DNA of 64,000 nt from Filobasidium wieringae (Eukaryota > Basidiomycota > Tremellomycetes > Filobasidiales > Filobasidiaceae): assembly GCA_001600055.1 (NCBI GenBank), contig BCIV01000008.1:890384-954383 (forward strand), written 5' to 3'. This document shows, in pieces, positions 1-9,435 of this stretch; positions within the stretch are counted from its first letter, which is position 1; each line of letters begins with the position of its first letter. The translations under genes were made by a program, and so were the position numbers. The notes beneath the pieces are model-generated. The model had not been told where the DNA came from, made no database searches, and worked only from the letters and a program-made list of their open reading frames with translations.

Positions 1-331
1 CTCTATATCGGTAGTGTTTACAATGACGGCATATAGGGAAAGAACCATTTAGGTCCTTCGGGAGTATCCCTAAGAACCTCCCGATAAGGCTGGAAAATAG
101 TTAGGTTCTGCACTGTTGGTTGGATCGTTCATTGGGAATTTGTTTTGATGAGAACGAACGGAGGAACAGACTGAGCGAACTTATGTGATTGTTCGATGGA
201 AGTGACTGATGACATCTTATGAGGTTGTCTGAAGGTTTGAAGTTTGAGTGTCTGAAGTGAAAGTGTACGAAGTATGAAGTAGCAAAGTAGTATGAAGTGA
301 TGGAGTGATGGGTGGTGGGTGATTGTATCTG
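1..331. repeat. Dispersed repeat, copy A (may continue left of the window)
   Basis: The first ~110 bases match positions 19227-19336 almost base for base. The following stretch (about 250-331) matches 19386-19473, including an ATGAAGT-type short-period tract and a TGGGTGGTGGGTGATTG end. Copy B lacks roughly 70-80 bases in the middle. No convincing protein is encoded. Copy A begins exactly at the window edge, so its true left end is unknown. It could be a solo LTR, a miniature element or the 5' flank of a duplicated gene; no terminal inverted repeat is visible. Confidence 0.8.
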
Positions 332-1299
332 CGACGACCTCGGCATCCGCCATGTCGTGCGTACTACTAGCCGCCAGCTGCCGCCAGCGCGCCAGGTGGA
401 CCGGTACGTGCGATCGTGTAACTCGACTTACCAACAGAGCTGGGATAGCTCGATTATACATTGTGATACGGCCCGCAGAGGCCAATCTCATTCGGAGTGT
501 TAGTTAGGTGTAGGGATTCTGTATGAGAACGACGGCACGAGAAACGCAAGGTGTGGTCGACCTGAGAGTCGGTATCAGAATGTGTCGCGGTTCCTCGTCG
601 TTTCTCGAAGCCAATACTAAACACCGATCCAATGACCGGTCGAATCTATCCATCACCTAGGACGGCTTTCGTATCCCGACATGGACACAACTTGGAATGA
701 TAAAACGAAAGGAGTACGTCTGAGTAGGATTGCAGACATTACGGTTATAGATCGGGAGATGAGTGAGACCAAGAAGCAGAGGATGCGCAAAATGCAGCCA
801 AACTTGCTTGATATACTTTGGCCCGGAAGGTATGAACACCTTAGGATAATAGAATCAAGAACACAAGTTCAGTAATAGTAGCCTGATTCCTCGATATCGT
901 TTCAAAGTAGTTCTCAAACCGTCCATTAAATTCGTGAAACTGGATATGACATTCAATCGGAGTCACGCGCCTTAGCGCCTAAGTCACAACTACGAGCATT
1001 CATGATCTCTGACGGGACAAAAATATAGCGATGGTCTGGACGGTTCAGGTACAACAATCAGTCGATCAAAGACGAATGGCATAAGGTTACAAGTCACAGA
1101 GACATACATCATAACAAGACTCGACGTGAGAGCAAGAAAAGGGGCGAGAGAGAGACCGTCAAGGAATAGCGACACATAGCGCCTAAGACGACACAGTCTG
1201 GTTGATACTTTAAAGCGAATATCTAAATCAGTAAGAGACGATCGCTGTGTAAACCACATTGAAGCTTACTTGGGAAGTGAGATGCAGATAGAGCTAGGA
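332..1299. other. Intergenic, no gene recognised
   Basis: Only short open frames (under 90 codons) on both strands, with no family resemblance and no consistent exon structure. A small exon-like segment with CTAG acceptor and GTAAGC donor signals can be drawn on the minus strand near 1270-1295. It may belong to the cassette array that follows. Confidence 0.5.
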
Positions 1300-1890
1300 T
1301 ATCGTATAGGATTGGTCGAGAGGTTGCATCAGCCCGAGAAGGTCGTTCGACGCAGCGGTACTTACACTTTCACCGGCCTTTCCACTGTCCAACCTATGTC
1401 GGTCCATAGTAGGAGACCCTCCAGTAGCGTAACAGATCAAGCCAAAAACTGAGAGAACAGGCAGGATCGGTCAGACCACGTATCCAGCGCACGGCATCTG
1501 CGGGTACTAGCGGTTTTTGCGCTTTCGCGCTCGTCCCTGCAAGGCAAGCACACAGTGAGTGAGACGGAAATTACCAGTCGATATCCTGTCAGACTGAAGC
1601 GTACATAAAAAGGTTCAATGAAGGTTGATCAGTTCCCTCGTTCAGATTGAAAAGATGGAAGATACTCACGAAGTTCTCGCTTCCGCCAGCGTCCCTGCGA
1701 GGCAGTTATGAGGTGGATAGAACGATGAGAGACCATCCACAAGGCTGTAAAGTTTAAGCGGAAACCGAGAGAGAGGTTAAACATAGGAGTGGAACAGCTT
1801 CAGTATCGGTCAGACGGGACGAGACCCAGCGATACTCACGGATTTTGCGCTTTCGCGCTCGTCCCTGCAAGGCAAGCACAAAGGGAATCA
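1300..1890 (-). repeat. Array of ~146-170 bp degenerate repeats, each with a 25-nt exon-like cassette
   Basis: Read on the minus strand, 25-nt blocks starting GGACG lie at 1840-1864, 1670-1694 and 1512-1536, each preceded by a pyrimidine-rich tract ending in AG. The first two are followed by GTGAGT; the third has GCTAG there. A weaker fourth block (1366-1390) keeps GGAC and a GTAAGT donor but has lost the AG. A 38-bp stretch (1515-1552) is repeated exactly at 1843-1880. The TCGGTCAGAC flank is also repeated (1465, 1806). This is either a tandemly amplified microexon with its introns or a minisatellite that merely resembles one. Confidence 0.6.
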
Positions 1891-1975
1891 ACCACGACGG
1901 GGCAGCTTTTCAGCTGCTTACTTGAACGGTCCACAACCAACTAAGCTAACTCCCTCGACTGCTGGTAGCCAATGT

Positions 1976-2940
1976 TCATCGTTGTTCGACGGTCCGGTCG
2001 GTCTTGATTGTTGTTGAACGGCGAAGTCGGAGTCGAGACCTTGGCCCACGGTAGTCGATCCCCTCTGAGACACCGTCGCTGAAATATTGTCGTCGAGTGC
2101 TGGGAAACCGTGAAGGACGAAGGGATCGTCTCCAATGATGTGGCCTTCGAACAGTGAGATCAAGTTCTAGAGAAGAAGTCAGCGCCGTCATGGCGGGAAA
2201 GCCCCGCCCATGCAGTTCAAACTTAGTCTGTTCCCTTGCACTGCGGCGTTGCGTATCGATGTTCGTCTCTCTAGACACCGTGCCCCCAGTCGCGACCGCC
2301 CGTCATGTACCTAGCCCAAGTTTGAATCAGTGACTCGGTGGACAGACGATCCAGCAGCCGAAACCTTCGCCCCTCTTCGCCTAGAGCGAACCAAGATCAG
2401 TGCCTCGAGGAAGAAAGACGGATCCGCTGTGGAGTCCAGACGATTGTCGAATCACTATATCAGGGTATCAAATCTTGCGTGTAGATCTAAGATCAACCAA
2501 TACCATCGTGACTCGTTATCGGTAGTCGTCGACCTTCGAACTCCTGTCGCTGTAGGATTGTCGTCGAGTGCTGGGGAACCGTGAAAGAGCTCTTGCGCTC
2601 CTCCAATAATATACACCTTTGAACGGTTATACCACAAGTATTGATAGTGCCAGGAACTCGAAAACCGCTAAGATATACTGTCCGGTTATGGCCCAATAAC
2701 ACTGACTCCACAAGGGCCCGCCGGCTTTTCGTATCGAGTCTCGTCTCCAGGTATGACGCACCCAGTCAATCGAGAAAGGGCAAAGCCAAAACCTAGCCGG
2801 ACCAAGATCTGGAGCTCGAGTGTCGATAACGGATCCGCAAGTCAGGATGATAGTGGTTGAGAGGAGTATTGTCGAAGTGGAGAACGAGGATGAACGAAAG
2901 GAAAAGTGGCGGCTTATATCCTGCTCCAGACCGCCCACTG
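1976..2940 (-). repeat. Diverged tandem duplication with coding-like units (possible decayed gene)
   Basis: A 32-bp block at 2086-2117 recurs at 2557-2588 with two differences, 471 bp apart. Further matched blocks follow in the same order (CCAAGATC...CTCGAG...GGATCCGC near 2392 and 2802; CGTATCGA...CGTCTC near 2253 and 2730). On the minus strand both units read in the same frame, sharing IIG, HG-PALDDN and RSTT words. No complete protein could be assembled. It may be a lineage-specific gene with duplicated exons, or a relic; no function is recognised. Confidence 0.5.
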
Positions 2941-3614
2941 CGCTTTGCCAACTGAAAGCGCTCCATACAATCCTTGAACATCGCTGGAATTCCAGAAGAA
3001 AGCGCTGAGCTCGACTCAGTAGAGCGCATCGGCCTTGCCTAGGTCCGAAGAATCATGTGTCAGCAGACACAGCCTTGCTCGATCGTGATAGATTCGATCT
3101 CGATCGGATAATCACTGAAAATCAGGGGTAAAAGAAGCGTTTCAGCTTGGTCGTGACGGCATAACACGCGCGTCGCGGTGTAACAAACCGCCAGTCGCGC
3201 GCGCTGGTATCCTCCAAAGGAGTTTCAGAGTGCTTTATGTGATTGACGACGGAGAATGACAGGCACCGAGGTCATGAGATCGAAACAGCCCGAGGCAGAA
3301 ACCCCACGGCACTCAGTGAGACACCAGTTCTCGCACTAGTCAGTAAATCGAGAAGTCCGCGGTCAAAGGCCAGAGACCGTGTAGCTTTCATCATAAAAGC
3401 CGGCCAGCAACAGCACACCCCACTCAATCGACTCACTTACTCATTCCTTCACTCACTCACTTATCACTCGCTAAACCAGCTATATCCACTATTCAACCCT
3501 CTCAGATCAGCGATCGTCATTGTAAGTCATCACATACGGGTCCCAACACTTGAATCTGACGTTGCATACACACACGCAGAAATAGAAACACATCAACAAT
3601 CACCCAAGCTTAAG
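2941..3614. other. Intergenic / upstream region of the next gene
   Basis: No supported gene. The last 250 bases hold CACTCA/ACTCACT-rich sequence typical of fungal 5' leaders, immediately upstream of the start codon at 3615. Confidence 0.5.
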
Positions 3615-4088
3615 ATGTCTACCGCTATTGCTACTTCCACTGTTTTTGACAGTAGGTCTCATCATACTAGTCATGATCCAACCAGCCGCTGATATCCTAC
3701 TCTCAGTGGCTTCGCTCGCCAACACTCTCCCCAGTGGAGACAAAGAAGTCGTCTTCGACTTCTCCAAACGTAAGTCTCCAAAGTAATCGGTCAAAAACGT
3801 ACCATAGAGTCTAGCTAATCTGAACCCATAGTCCTGGATGACCCAATCATTGAGGCGCTCATCGTCTCCCACCTGCTCGAGGTGGCCGCCGAAATCAAGG
3901 CGGAAACCACCGGGATCGCCGGAATAGATGACTCGCTCTGGGTCAAAATCAACGACGTCGATCTGGGGGAATTGGAGGAGGGGACCATGGGTGAGCTCGA
4001 GAGTTGGGCAGAGATTGCCCAAAGCGAAGAGCCAAAGGTAAAGGATCCCAGTGTCCACTCGAGGAAGGCGACTAAGTTCAAGATTTGA
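3615..4088 (+). CDS. Small hypothetical protein, three exons
   Basis: Exons 3615-3651, 3707-3769 and 3832-4088 join into an open frame of 118 codons. Both introns are GT-AG (55 and 62 bp); the second has a CTAATC branch point. The protein starts MSTAIATSTVFD and has an acidic middle (DLGELEEGTMGELESW) and a short basic tail ending KFKI. No domain, signal peptide or membrane segment is visible, and I do not recognise the family. The clean splice signals and phase agreement are the evidence that it is a gene. It is transcribed in the same direction as the next small gene. Confidence 0.55.
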
Positions 4089-4881
4089 TGTCACAACATT
4101 GAGAACTTTACCTCTTGTCAACTTGTATCAAGCGCCGGCTCCACATGTATCATACCAATCATTTGTCACCGCGATCACCGCCCGACCTACTCATCTCTTT
4201 ATCTGAGATCCATCCCTTATTTCATAGCTTTCCGGAATTTTTGACGCACCAATTCCTTCAAGGGCGAGTGATCGCGCAGCATAAGCTTTGTAATATATAA
4301 CCCCATCACGCGCGCTCTACTCTACCTTTGCCCTCTCGTATTCTGCCTTCTTGAACTCCTAAGTTCCCCTCAGATCGAAGATCGAAGCCTTGCTGATTGG
4401 TGATCTTGCTCGACCCTCTTCTCTACAGTATCTGGAACGTCGCATACAACTGCATAACAGCATAGAGTCTTGTTCTACTAGACTACGATCTGTGAGTCAT
4501 CAGCCCCACAACAAACGATATCCGAATTCTCATCATATATCTCAACGTGCGATGTCACTACAGCTATACAGCCAAAGAAAAGACATGTAAGTCTCAAGGA
4601 TGCTTCCTTTCCTGGCGAGTTCCGAAGTATCGACCGTTGTCCTTCGGTACCGATAGTCCACTCCTCCTTGTGGGAGTTCTATCTTGAACCCTTCCCATCG
4701 ACCCTTCATCAAGTACGAAGTACCCAATTTCAAGATCTTACAGCCATCTGAAGGGCCGTTTAATTTTGACAGTAAGTACAAAACTCAAACATGACGAGCT
4801 TCAGCTGAACTCGCTCATGTAGTTCCCATAGATTGGATATTTGGACGCCGAAACTTCGCCCGATCAGATCACACTTTCAAG
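4089..4881 (+). promoter_or_regulatory. Intergenic with TATA box and possible untranslated or upstream exons
   Basis: TAATATATAA at 4291-4300 is a good TATA candidate about 580 bp before the next start codon. Between them lie GTAAGT donors (near 4588 and 4771) and CATAG/AG acceptors, suggesting a spliced 5' leader or upstream coding exons. I could not find a join that keeps a frame open. Confidence 0.4.
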
Positions 4882-5268
4882 ATGTCCTCTACTTCTAGTA
4901 AGTCGGATAATCTGCTTAACTCGCTGAAAGCCGACTTGAAAGTTCTTCAACAACCCAAAGCCATTGCAGTCACCGCTCCATCTGTCCAACCCAAGCCTTC
5001 TGTCAAGAAGCTGGTATTGAAACCATCTAGTGACCAAGAACTTCGCAGGGTTCTCAAAAAGAAGAACAAGCAAATCAAAGAAGCTCGACTGGCGGAAACC
5101 CGGGCCCTCAAACAAGCCAGGGTCGCAGCCAAGGTTGCCGCCAGACAAGCCAGGGACGTCAGTCCGCCCCCGAAAAAAATCTCAATCGAAGACATCGAAA
5201 ATTGGAGGCGCTCATGCGGGAGAAAGAAGGGACATTCGCGTAGAGCCCGCAGAAAGACAGATCAATGA
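4882..5268 (+). CDS. Small basic, Lys/Ala-rich hypothetical protein
   Basis: A single open frame of 128 codons from the ATG at 4882. The N-terminus is Ser/Thr-rich. The middle (about 50-95) is a highly charged run of Lys/Arg/Ala/Glu likely to form a helix or coiled coil, and the tail is strongly basic (GRKKGHSRRARRK). It looks nuclear or nucleic-acid binding by composition only; no family is recognised. A GT at codon 6 could act as a donor and upstream exons may exist, so the N-terminus is uncertain. An overlapping 168-codon frame (5030-5536, +) has a hydrophobic C-terminus but no splice or homology support. Confidence 0.45.
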   Translation: MSSTSSKSDNLLNSLKADLKVLQQPKAIAVTAPSVQPKPSVKKLVLKPSSDQELRRVLKKKNKQIKEARLAETRALKQARVAAKVAARQARDVSPPPKKISIEDIENWRRSCGRKKGHSRRARRKTDQ

Positions 5269-5606
5269 GCATTGCCCATGGGGCCAACCATATGTGCCAT
5301 TGACCTCGTACTTGATGTGTAGTACTTTAGTCATTATTGTACTTGATACAGCGCGTCCGTCGCAGACTCTTATACATTTCAATTCGTTACATCACCTCGA
5401 TCTCCATCGTATGGCCACATTCCATACAAACCCTCCTGATTATCCCCTCCACTTCGGTAGGTATATCCTCATACTCATGTTGGTGCTGAGCCTCCTGTCT
5501 TACCTGATAAGCATTGTGTTTCGTCTTCCTCCGTAACCTATGGTATAAGAATGTCCCTTGTAGTTAGTATCAGACTCGACGTGGAAGCGTAGGATGTCTG
5601 ATCAGC
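5269..5606. other. Intergenic between convergent genes
   Basis: Short convergent gap between the basic hypothetical gene and RAD14. Nothing recognised beyond 3' untranslated sequence. Confidence 0.5.
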
Positions 5607-6644
5607 TTACGCTTTCAGTCCCTCTTCGAACTTCTTGACCTTACGATCCCTCTTGATCTCCTCCCGCTTTTCCCATTCGACATCGAGTCCTTCTGGTCCA
5701 CCCCATTTCTTCCAAGCGACCTCCTCCACCTGCATTCGCAGGTATAACATCATGTTGCTATAATTTGATGCATGAGGATTGGGCTTCAGTAGATGTGGTA
5801 GAAGGGAAGGATCCTTCAGCTCCGATTCCGTGAGAAGGTAGTCCTGAATCGATGATACAACACGATAAGTATGGGTCAAGTTCCGGAAGACCGGCGTAGA
5901 AGCCATGCTTACCTCACGACACTCGGTCTTGGTGAGAAGGGAGTACTGTTCAGGTAGGTCCTTCTTGTCTTTCTTACATATCCGAACACCGAAAACCTGT
6001 CCAGGCGATGACAGTGACCAAGAGAATCAGTTACCGAAACCTGGCCGCCTGCCTGAGCGTGAAAAGCTTACTTTCAAAAATTCATGGTCCACCTCCAAGC
6101 TCTGACAGATTGCGCACCGTGGAGAGGTTTCCGGGTGTATAGCTGTTCCAATCATATTCGTCATTTGAGCTCTTGTAGAGACACAAAGCTCGGCGAGAAC
6201 TAACCTGGTTCTTCCCCTGCGGCGATTCTTGCTCTCTCCCTAGCCTTTTCCCTTCTTATCGCACCTGCCGTATTTTCGTCCTCCGTTTCTGCCACGAGAA
6301 ATCCTCCTTTAGAATTATGGAGCCTACTGAGATCATATTCGAAGTATTTCCCTAATTTAGGATCTTTGGGAAGAGGCGGAAGATCTGTTGCAGAAGGAAC
6401 TGCGGCCGGGGCGTTCCGTATTGATGTTGGTTGCGTAGGAAGCGAGTTGACGTATTTCTTCGAGGATGATGATGATGCTTTAAGAGACTGAGCCTCCTGT
6501 TTCAACTTAGTCTTTGCTGTTTTAGAAGGACGACAGGGCAAGGGTCAGGTGAGTAGTACTGTCCTAGCGGAAAATCGAACCGCTACCTTTCAATCGAGCT
6601 AAATGAGCTTGTCTTTGTTGAGCTGGCGTCAGTTCGGCACTCAT
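5607..6644 (-). CDS. RAD14: DNA repair protein Rad14 / XPA homologue
   Basis: XPA/Rad14 binds damaged DNA and verifies lesions in nucleotide excision repair in the nucleus. Five exons (6644-6587, 6516-6205, 6142-6072, 5996-5913, 5843-5607) give 253 residues with all phases consistent. The N-terminus has the [15 protein letters not shown] helix. KYFEYDLS and NSKGGFLV precede the zinc finger (CAIC at 133-136, then ICKKD at 153-157). The DNA-binding domain follows: [37 protein letters not shown] and KKWGG, then a basic C-terminal helix. Oddity: the fourth zinc ligand, normally Cys, is Asp157; spacing C-x2-C-x17-C-x2-D is otherwise kept. The start is fixed by the conserved N-terminal helix. The next gene diverges from it across 276 bp. 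Confidence 0.92.
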
Positions 6645-6920
6645 TTGGTCTTGGGGTGTTTGTGCGAGTCAATAAACAAGTCCACCGTATCGAGGGGAAC
6701 CAGTGGCTGAGTATTCTAAGAATGATGCATGTAATGATGTACTGCAGGGATGCAGGTGGATCGGAGTCCCGGGCGACGTGTATACAGCATGATTCAGCAC
6801 GGCGTCAAATGTCTCATCGCCTCTCGGACATCATCAAAAGCTGGGAATTGCTAAGAATCCGACTTGTTCATCGTCTATCGGACGCAAACCTACATCACCT
6901 GCGGCATTAGAACTGACATA
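6645..6920. promoter_or_regulatory. Divergent promoter between RAD14 and a small gene
   Basis: A 276-bp spacer between two outward-facing start codons, so it must carry both promoters. No TATA box or recognised operator stands out. Confidence 0.4.
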
Positions 6921-7482
6921 ATGTCTGGGACTCAAGAACTCGTCGAAAGGGGCAGTATTGAACGGCCGTTGAGGAAGAAGGCTCGTATCTCCTATGCGGA
7001 ACCCACGCCCGACATAGACCAACACACGCAAGGTCTAGCAGTAAGCGTGACTCATGGTAAGAGAATATGAAGCCCATCCCTTATCTCGATAGGTATTTAT
7101 GAATGGGAAAGCAATAGCGAGAACAGCGGATGTAGCGGTGAAAAACAAACCAAGCGAGAACGACGGATTCTCTCCACCCGCTCCGGTTGCGAGAAAGAAA
7201 CCCAGAAAGATGTGCGCGAAAAAGAGACCCAAAAAGACAGCGAAAGAGGTCGAGCAGGAGGCGAGATCGAATGAGATGAAGAGACGGATCAAAGAGGAAC
7301 TTGTTCACAGAGAAGAAATCGATAAACTGGACGATCTGAGGAGATTCAAGGAAGGCCAACCTGTGCAACTGCTGGACCTACCGTCTGAGGCGAGTTTCCG
7401 TTATGAAAAGGCCCGAATGCATCAAGCTAATAGACTAGAGTTTATAGATCTTAGATATGTCAGTTATGATCTACCTAGATAA
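6921..7482 (+). CDS. Basic coiled-coil hypothetical protein, two exons
   Basis: Exons 6921-7040 and 7093-7482 (52-bp GTAAGC-AG intron, phase 0) give 169 residues. The N-terminal half holds a KARISY segment and a Lys-rich patch (RKKPRKMCAKKRPKK) that resembles a nuclear localisation signal. Residues about 90-130 are a charged helix (EVEQEARSNEMKRRIKEEL), and the C-terminus is more hydrophobic (FIDLRYVSYDLPR). No family is recognised. Its head-to-head position with RAD14 could mean shared regulation, but the sequence does not show that. Confidence 0.6.
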
Positions 7483-7646
7483 TACCCTTTGACGTGCTGA
7501 GGATCTTTATATTTCTAGGATATTCTCAATCGACCAGAATCTAAGTGTAAATCAGCTATCTGGCAATGCATCGACTTGTGCTGATGACGATGTGCCCATA
7601 GATCAAAGATTTTCTTTGCATTTCCGGAACTTGTTGGTACCTCAGG

Positions 7647-8838
7647 ATGCCCTTTCTTGATGATGAGGTCTGGCGAGAAATCTACAGGACCAAGCACCCG
7701 AAGAACGGCGTGAGTGATGACAACGAATGAACGATAGTGAACATGTTGATAGCCCTTGGTCAGCGCAAGGCCGTCCGACTAGATGATATGTTTTCTTCTT
7801 CTTTCCGAGGCACCCCCATGGCAGGCTCCATAACAGCATTTCCATATGGTCCCGCGATAGGGCAAGCGCAGGCTTGTTGGAACAGCGAAAACAATCGTGG
7901 TAATTCAAAATTACCTCGAAAACTCATTCACTTCGCCAATGATTGCACCAGACCTGTCGTCCAGTCCACAAGCAAACGCTTGACGGATTTGATGTCCCAA
8001 TATAACCGACTTCTGAAGACTTCTCTCAGCCGAGAGCGCAAGGCTCTTGGGCATTCTGAGGAGATAGCTGAATGGGTTTCAGCAATGTTACCGCTCAGTA
8101 GAACAGATGCCATGGAGCTCGGCGGTCCAACGGATAGTACTGTCCTTCTTCAGTCGGGCATATGGAAATACGGCTGCTGGCATAAGCTTTGTGCCAGGAC
8201 TGCCAACTTTCCGGTGATACTGACTGCAGTACGTCTCGATCTTTCTTATCATTACTTCAAGTGTTGCTGATCGCACTTATATTAAATGTAGGATACGATG
8301 CGAGTATATTGGCTCTCTCCTGAAGATTTCAAAGGAATTCGACCCGTTCATCCTGCAAGTGTTCAAAATGTAACCGAAATCCTGACACAATCGTTGACGA
8401 GCCAGTGTACAGGAACTCTACTGCGATCTTCCGAAGACTTGTGGGAAGCTCTCGAGTTTAGGCGCAGGGTAAGTGCGCTGTACGAGCAGAGCAGTATTCC
8501 GACGCGCGAAACGAGTTCCTTCACAACCAGATACTACTACAAGCAAGATATACTGGATTACGTTGAGAGACATGCTTCGATGATGTAAGTCTTGCCACCG
8601 GGACGGTAAAGACTCTCCATCCTGATACTGCAACAGAGCTAGACGAAAAGCGACGCGGGAGGTTGCGTTCGAAAGAGCTAGCTCTCACCACAGCCACAGC
8701 CAGAACTCTATATGTCTAGAATGCAACCAATACCATCATCGGGCGTTCCCAAAACTCCATATATGGTGGTTCGAATGCCCAGAGACTGTCTACAAGTCCA
8801 TAGAACGCAAGAGACACCCCTTTGGCGGTTATAGCTAG
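7647..8838 (+). CDS. Hypothetical protein, four exons, 340 residues
   Basis: Exons 7647-7709, 7764-8228, 8292-8584 and 8637-8838 join in phase (63+465+293+202 nt). Introns are 52-63 bp with GTGAGT, GTACGT and GTAAGT donors. The protein starts MPFLDDEVWREIYR and is mixed alpha/beta-like with no signal peptide or membrane span. Near the C-terminus a CLEC motif followed by histidines (NQYHHRAF) and a second Cys (WWFECPE) could form a zinc site. I do not recognise the family. Splice-phase agreement over four exons argues that it is real. Confidence 0.6.
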
Positions 8839-9435
8839 AGTTGGGATGGTTAGTAGTCAAATAGCCTTAGGTAGCAAGGTAAGTCTTCGAAGCTGACCAG
8901 CGCATCGCCATCATCGAGCTGATGAATCTCTCCACATTTCACCGTTTCATGCGTACAGATAACTGATACGGATCGAGGGAAGTCCCAGCCTCGATTAGAT
9001 AGGTATACGTCTGATAATATCGATATCATCGTTGCAACTATTGCGCACTGTTGTGCTGAAGGGTGTAGTGTAACCGTCCGGTGAAACAATTACGGCCCGC
9101 CTGGTCTCATCCGATCTGTACCTGTTTTGCAGATTCATTCGAGATCTTAGACTAAGCCATACAGTTATGCCTCATCTCAGATCGCTAGGTTCGTTCCAGG
9201 AGGTCCAAGAGACGCTAGTTTGTAATCGTAACAAGTGTTTCAGCCTGCGTCTTCGAAACGCGAGACTCAGCCAATCTCGGCAGCGAAATATATGAGCCTG
9301 ACATCTAAATACGATAAGTCATTAGACCGAGCCTTCCTTCTCAAGACCGGAGACCCTTCCCTTCCTACCAGATAACAGTCAGTCCAGCTCCACGCTCTAC
9401 ATAGTCAACTACATATCATACGAGAGAGACTCAAG
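8839..9435. other. Intergenic / upstream of the THOC7-like gene
   Basis: Nothing convincing on either strand. A 79-codon minus-strand frame (8850-9089) shows no family features. The last 100 bases are CA-rich, typical of a 5' leader. Confidence 0.5.

Noticed and set aside
1300..1890. CRISPR-like array
   Set aside because: Repeat spacing (146-170 bp) and repeat divergence do not fit, and the organism is a eukaryote.
5030..5536. 168-codon plus-strand frame with a hydrophobic end
   Set aside because: Overlaps the basic small gene in another frame; no start context, splice signals or similarity to prefer it, though it cannot be fully excluded.
8760..8785. GGTTCGAAT resembling a tRNA B box
   Set aside because: No A box, acceptor stem or cloverleaf around it; it lies inside a supported coding exon.
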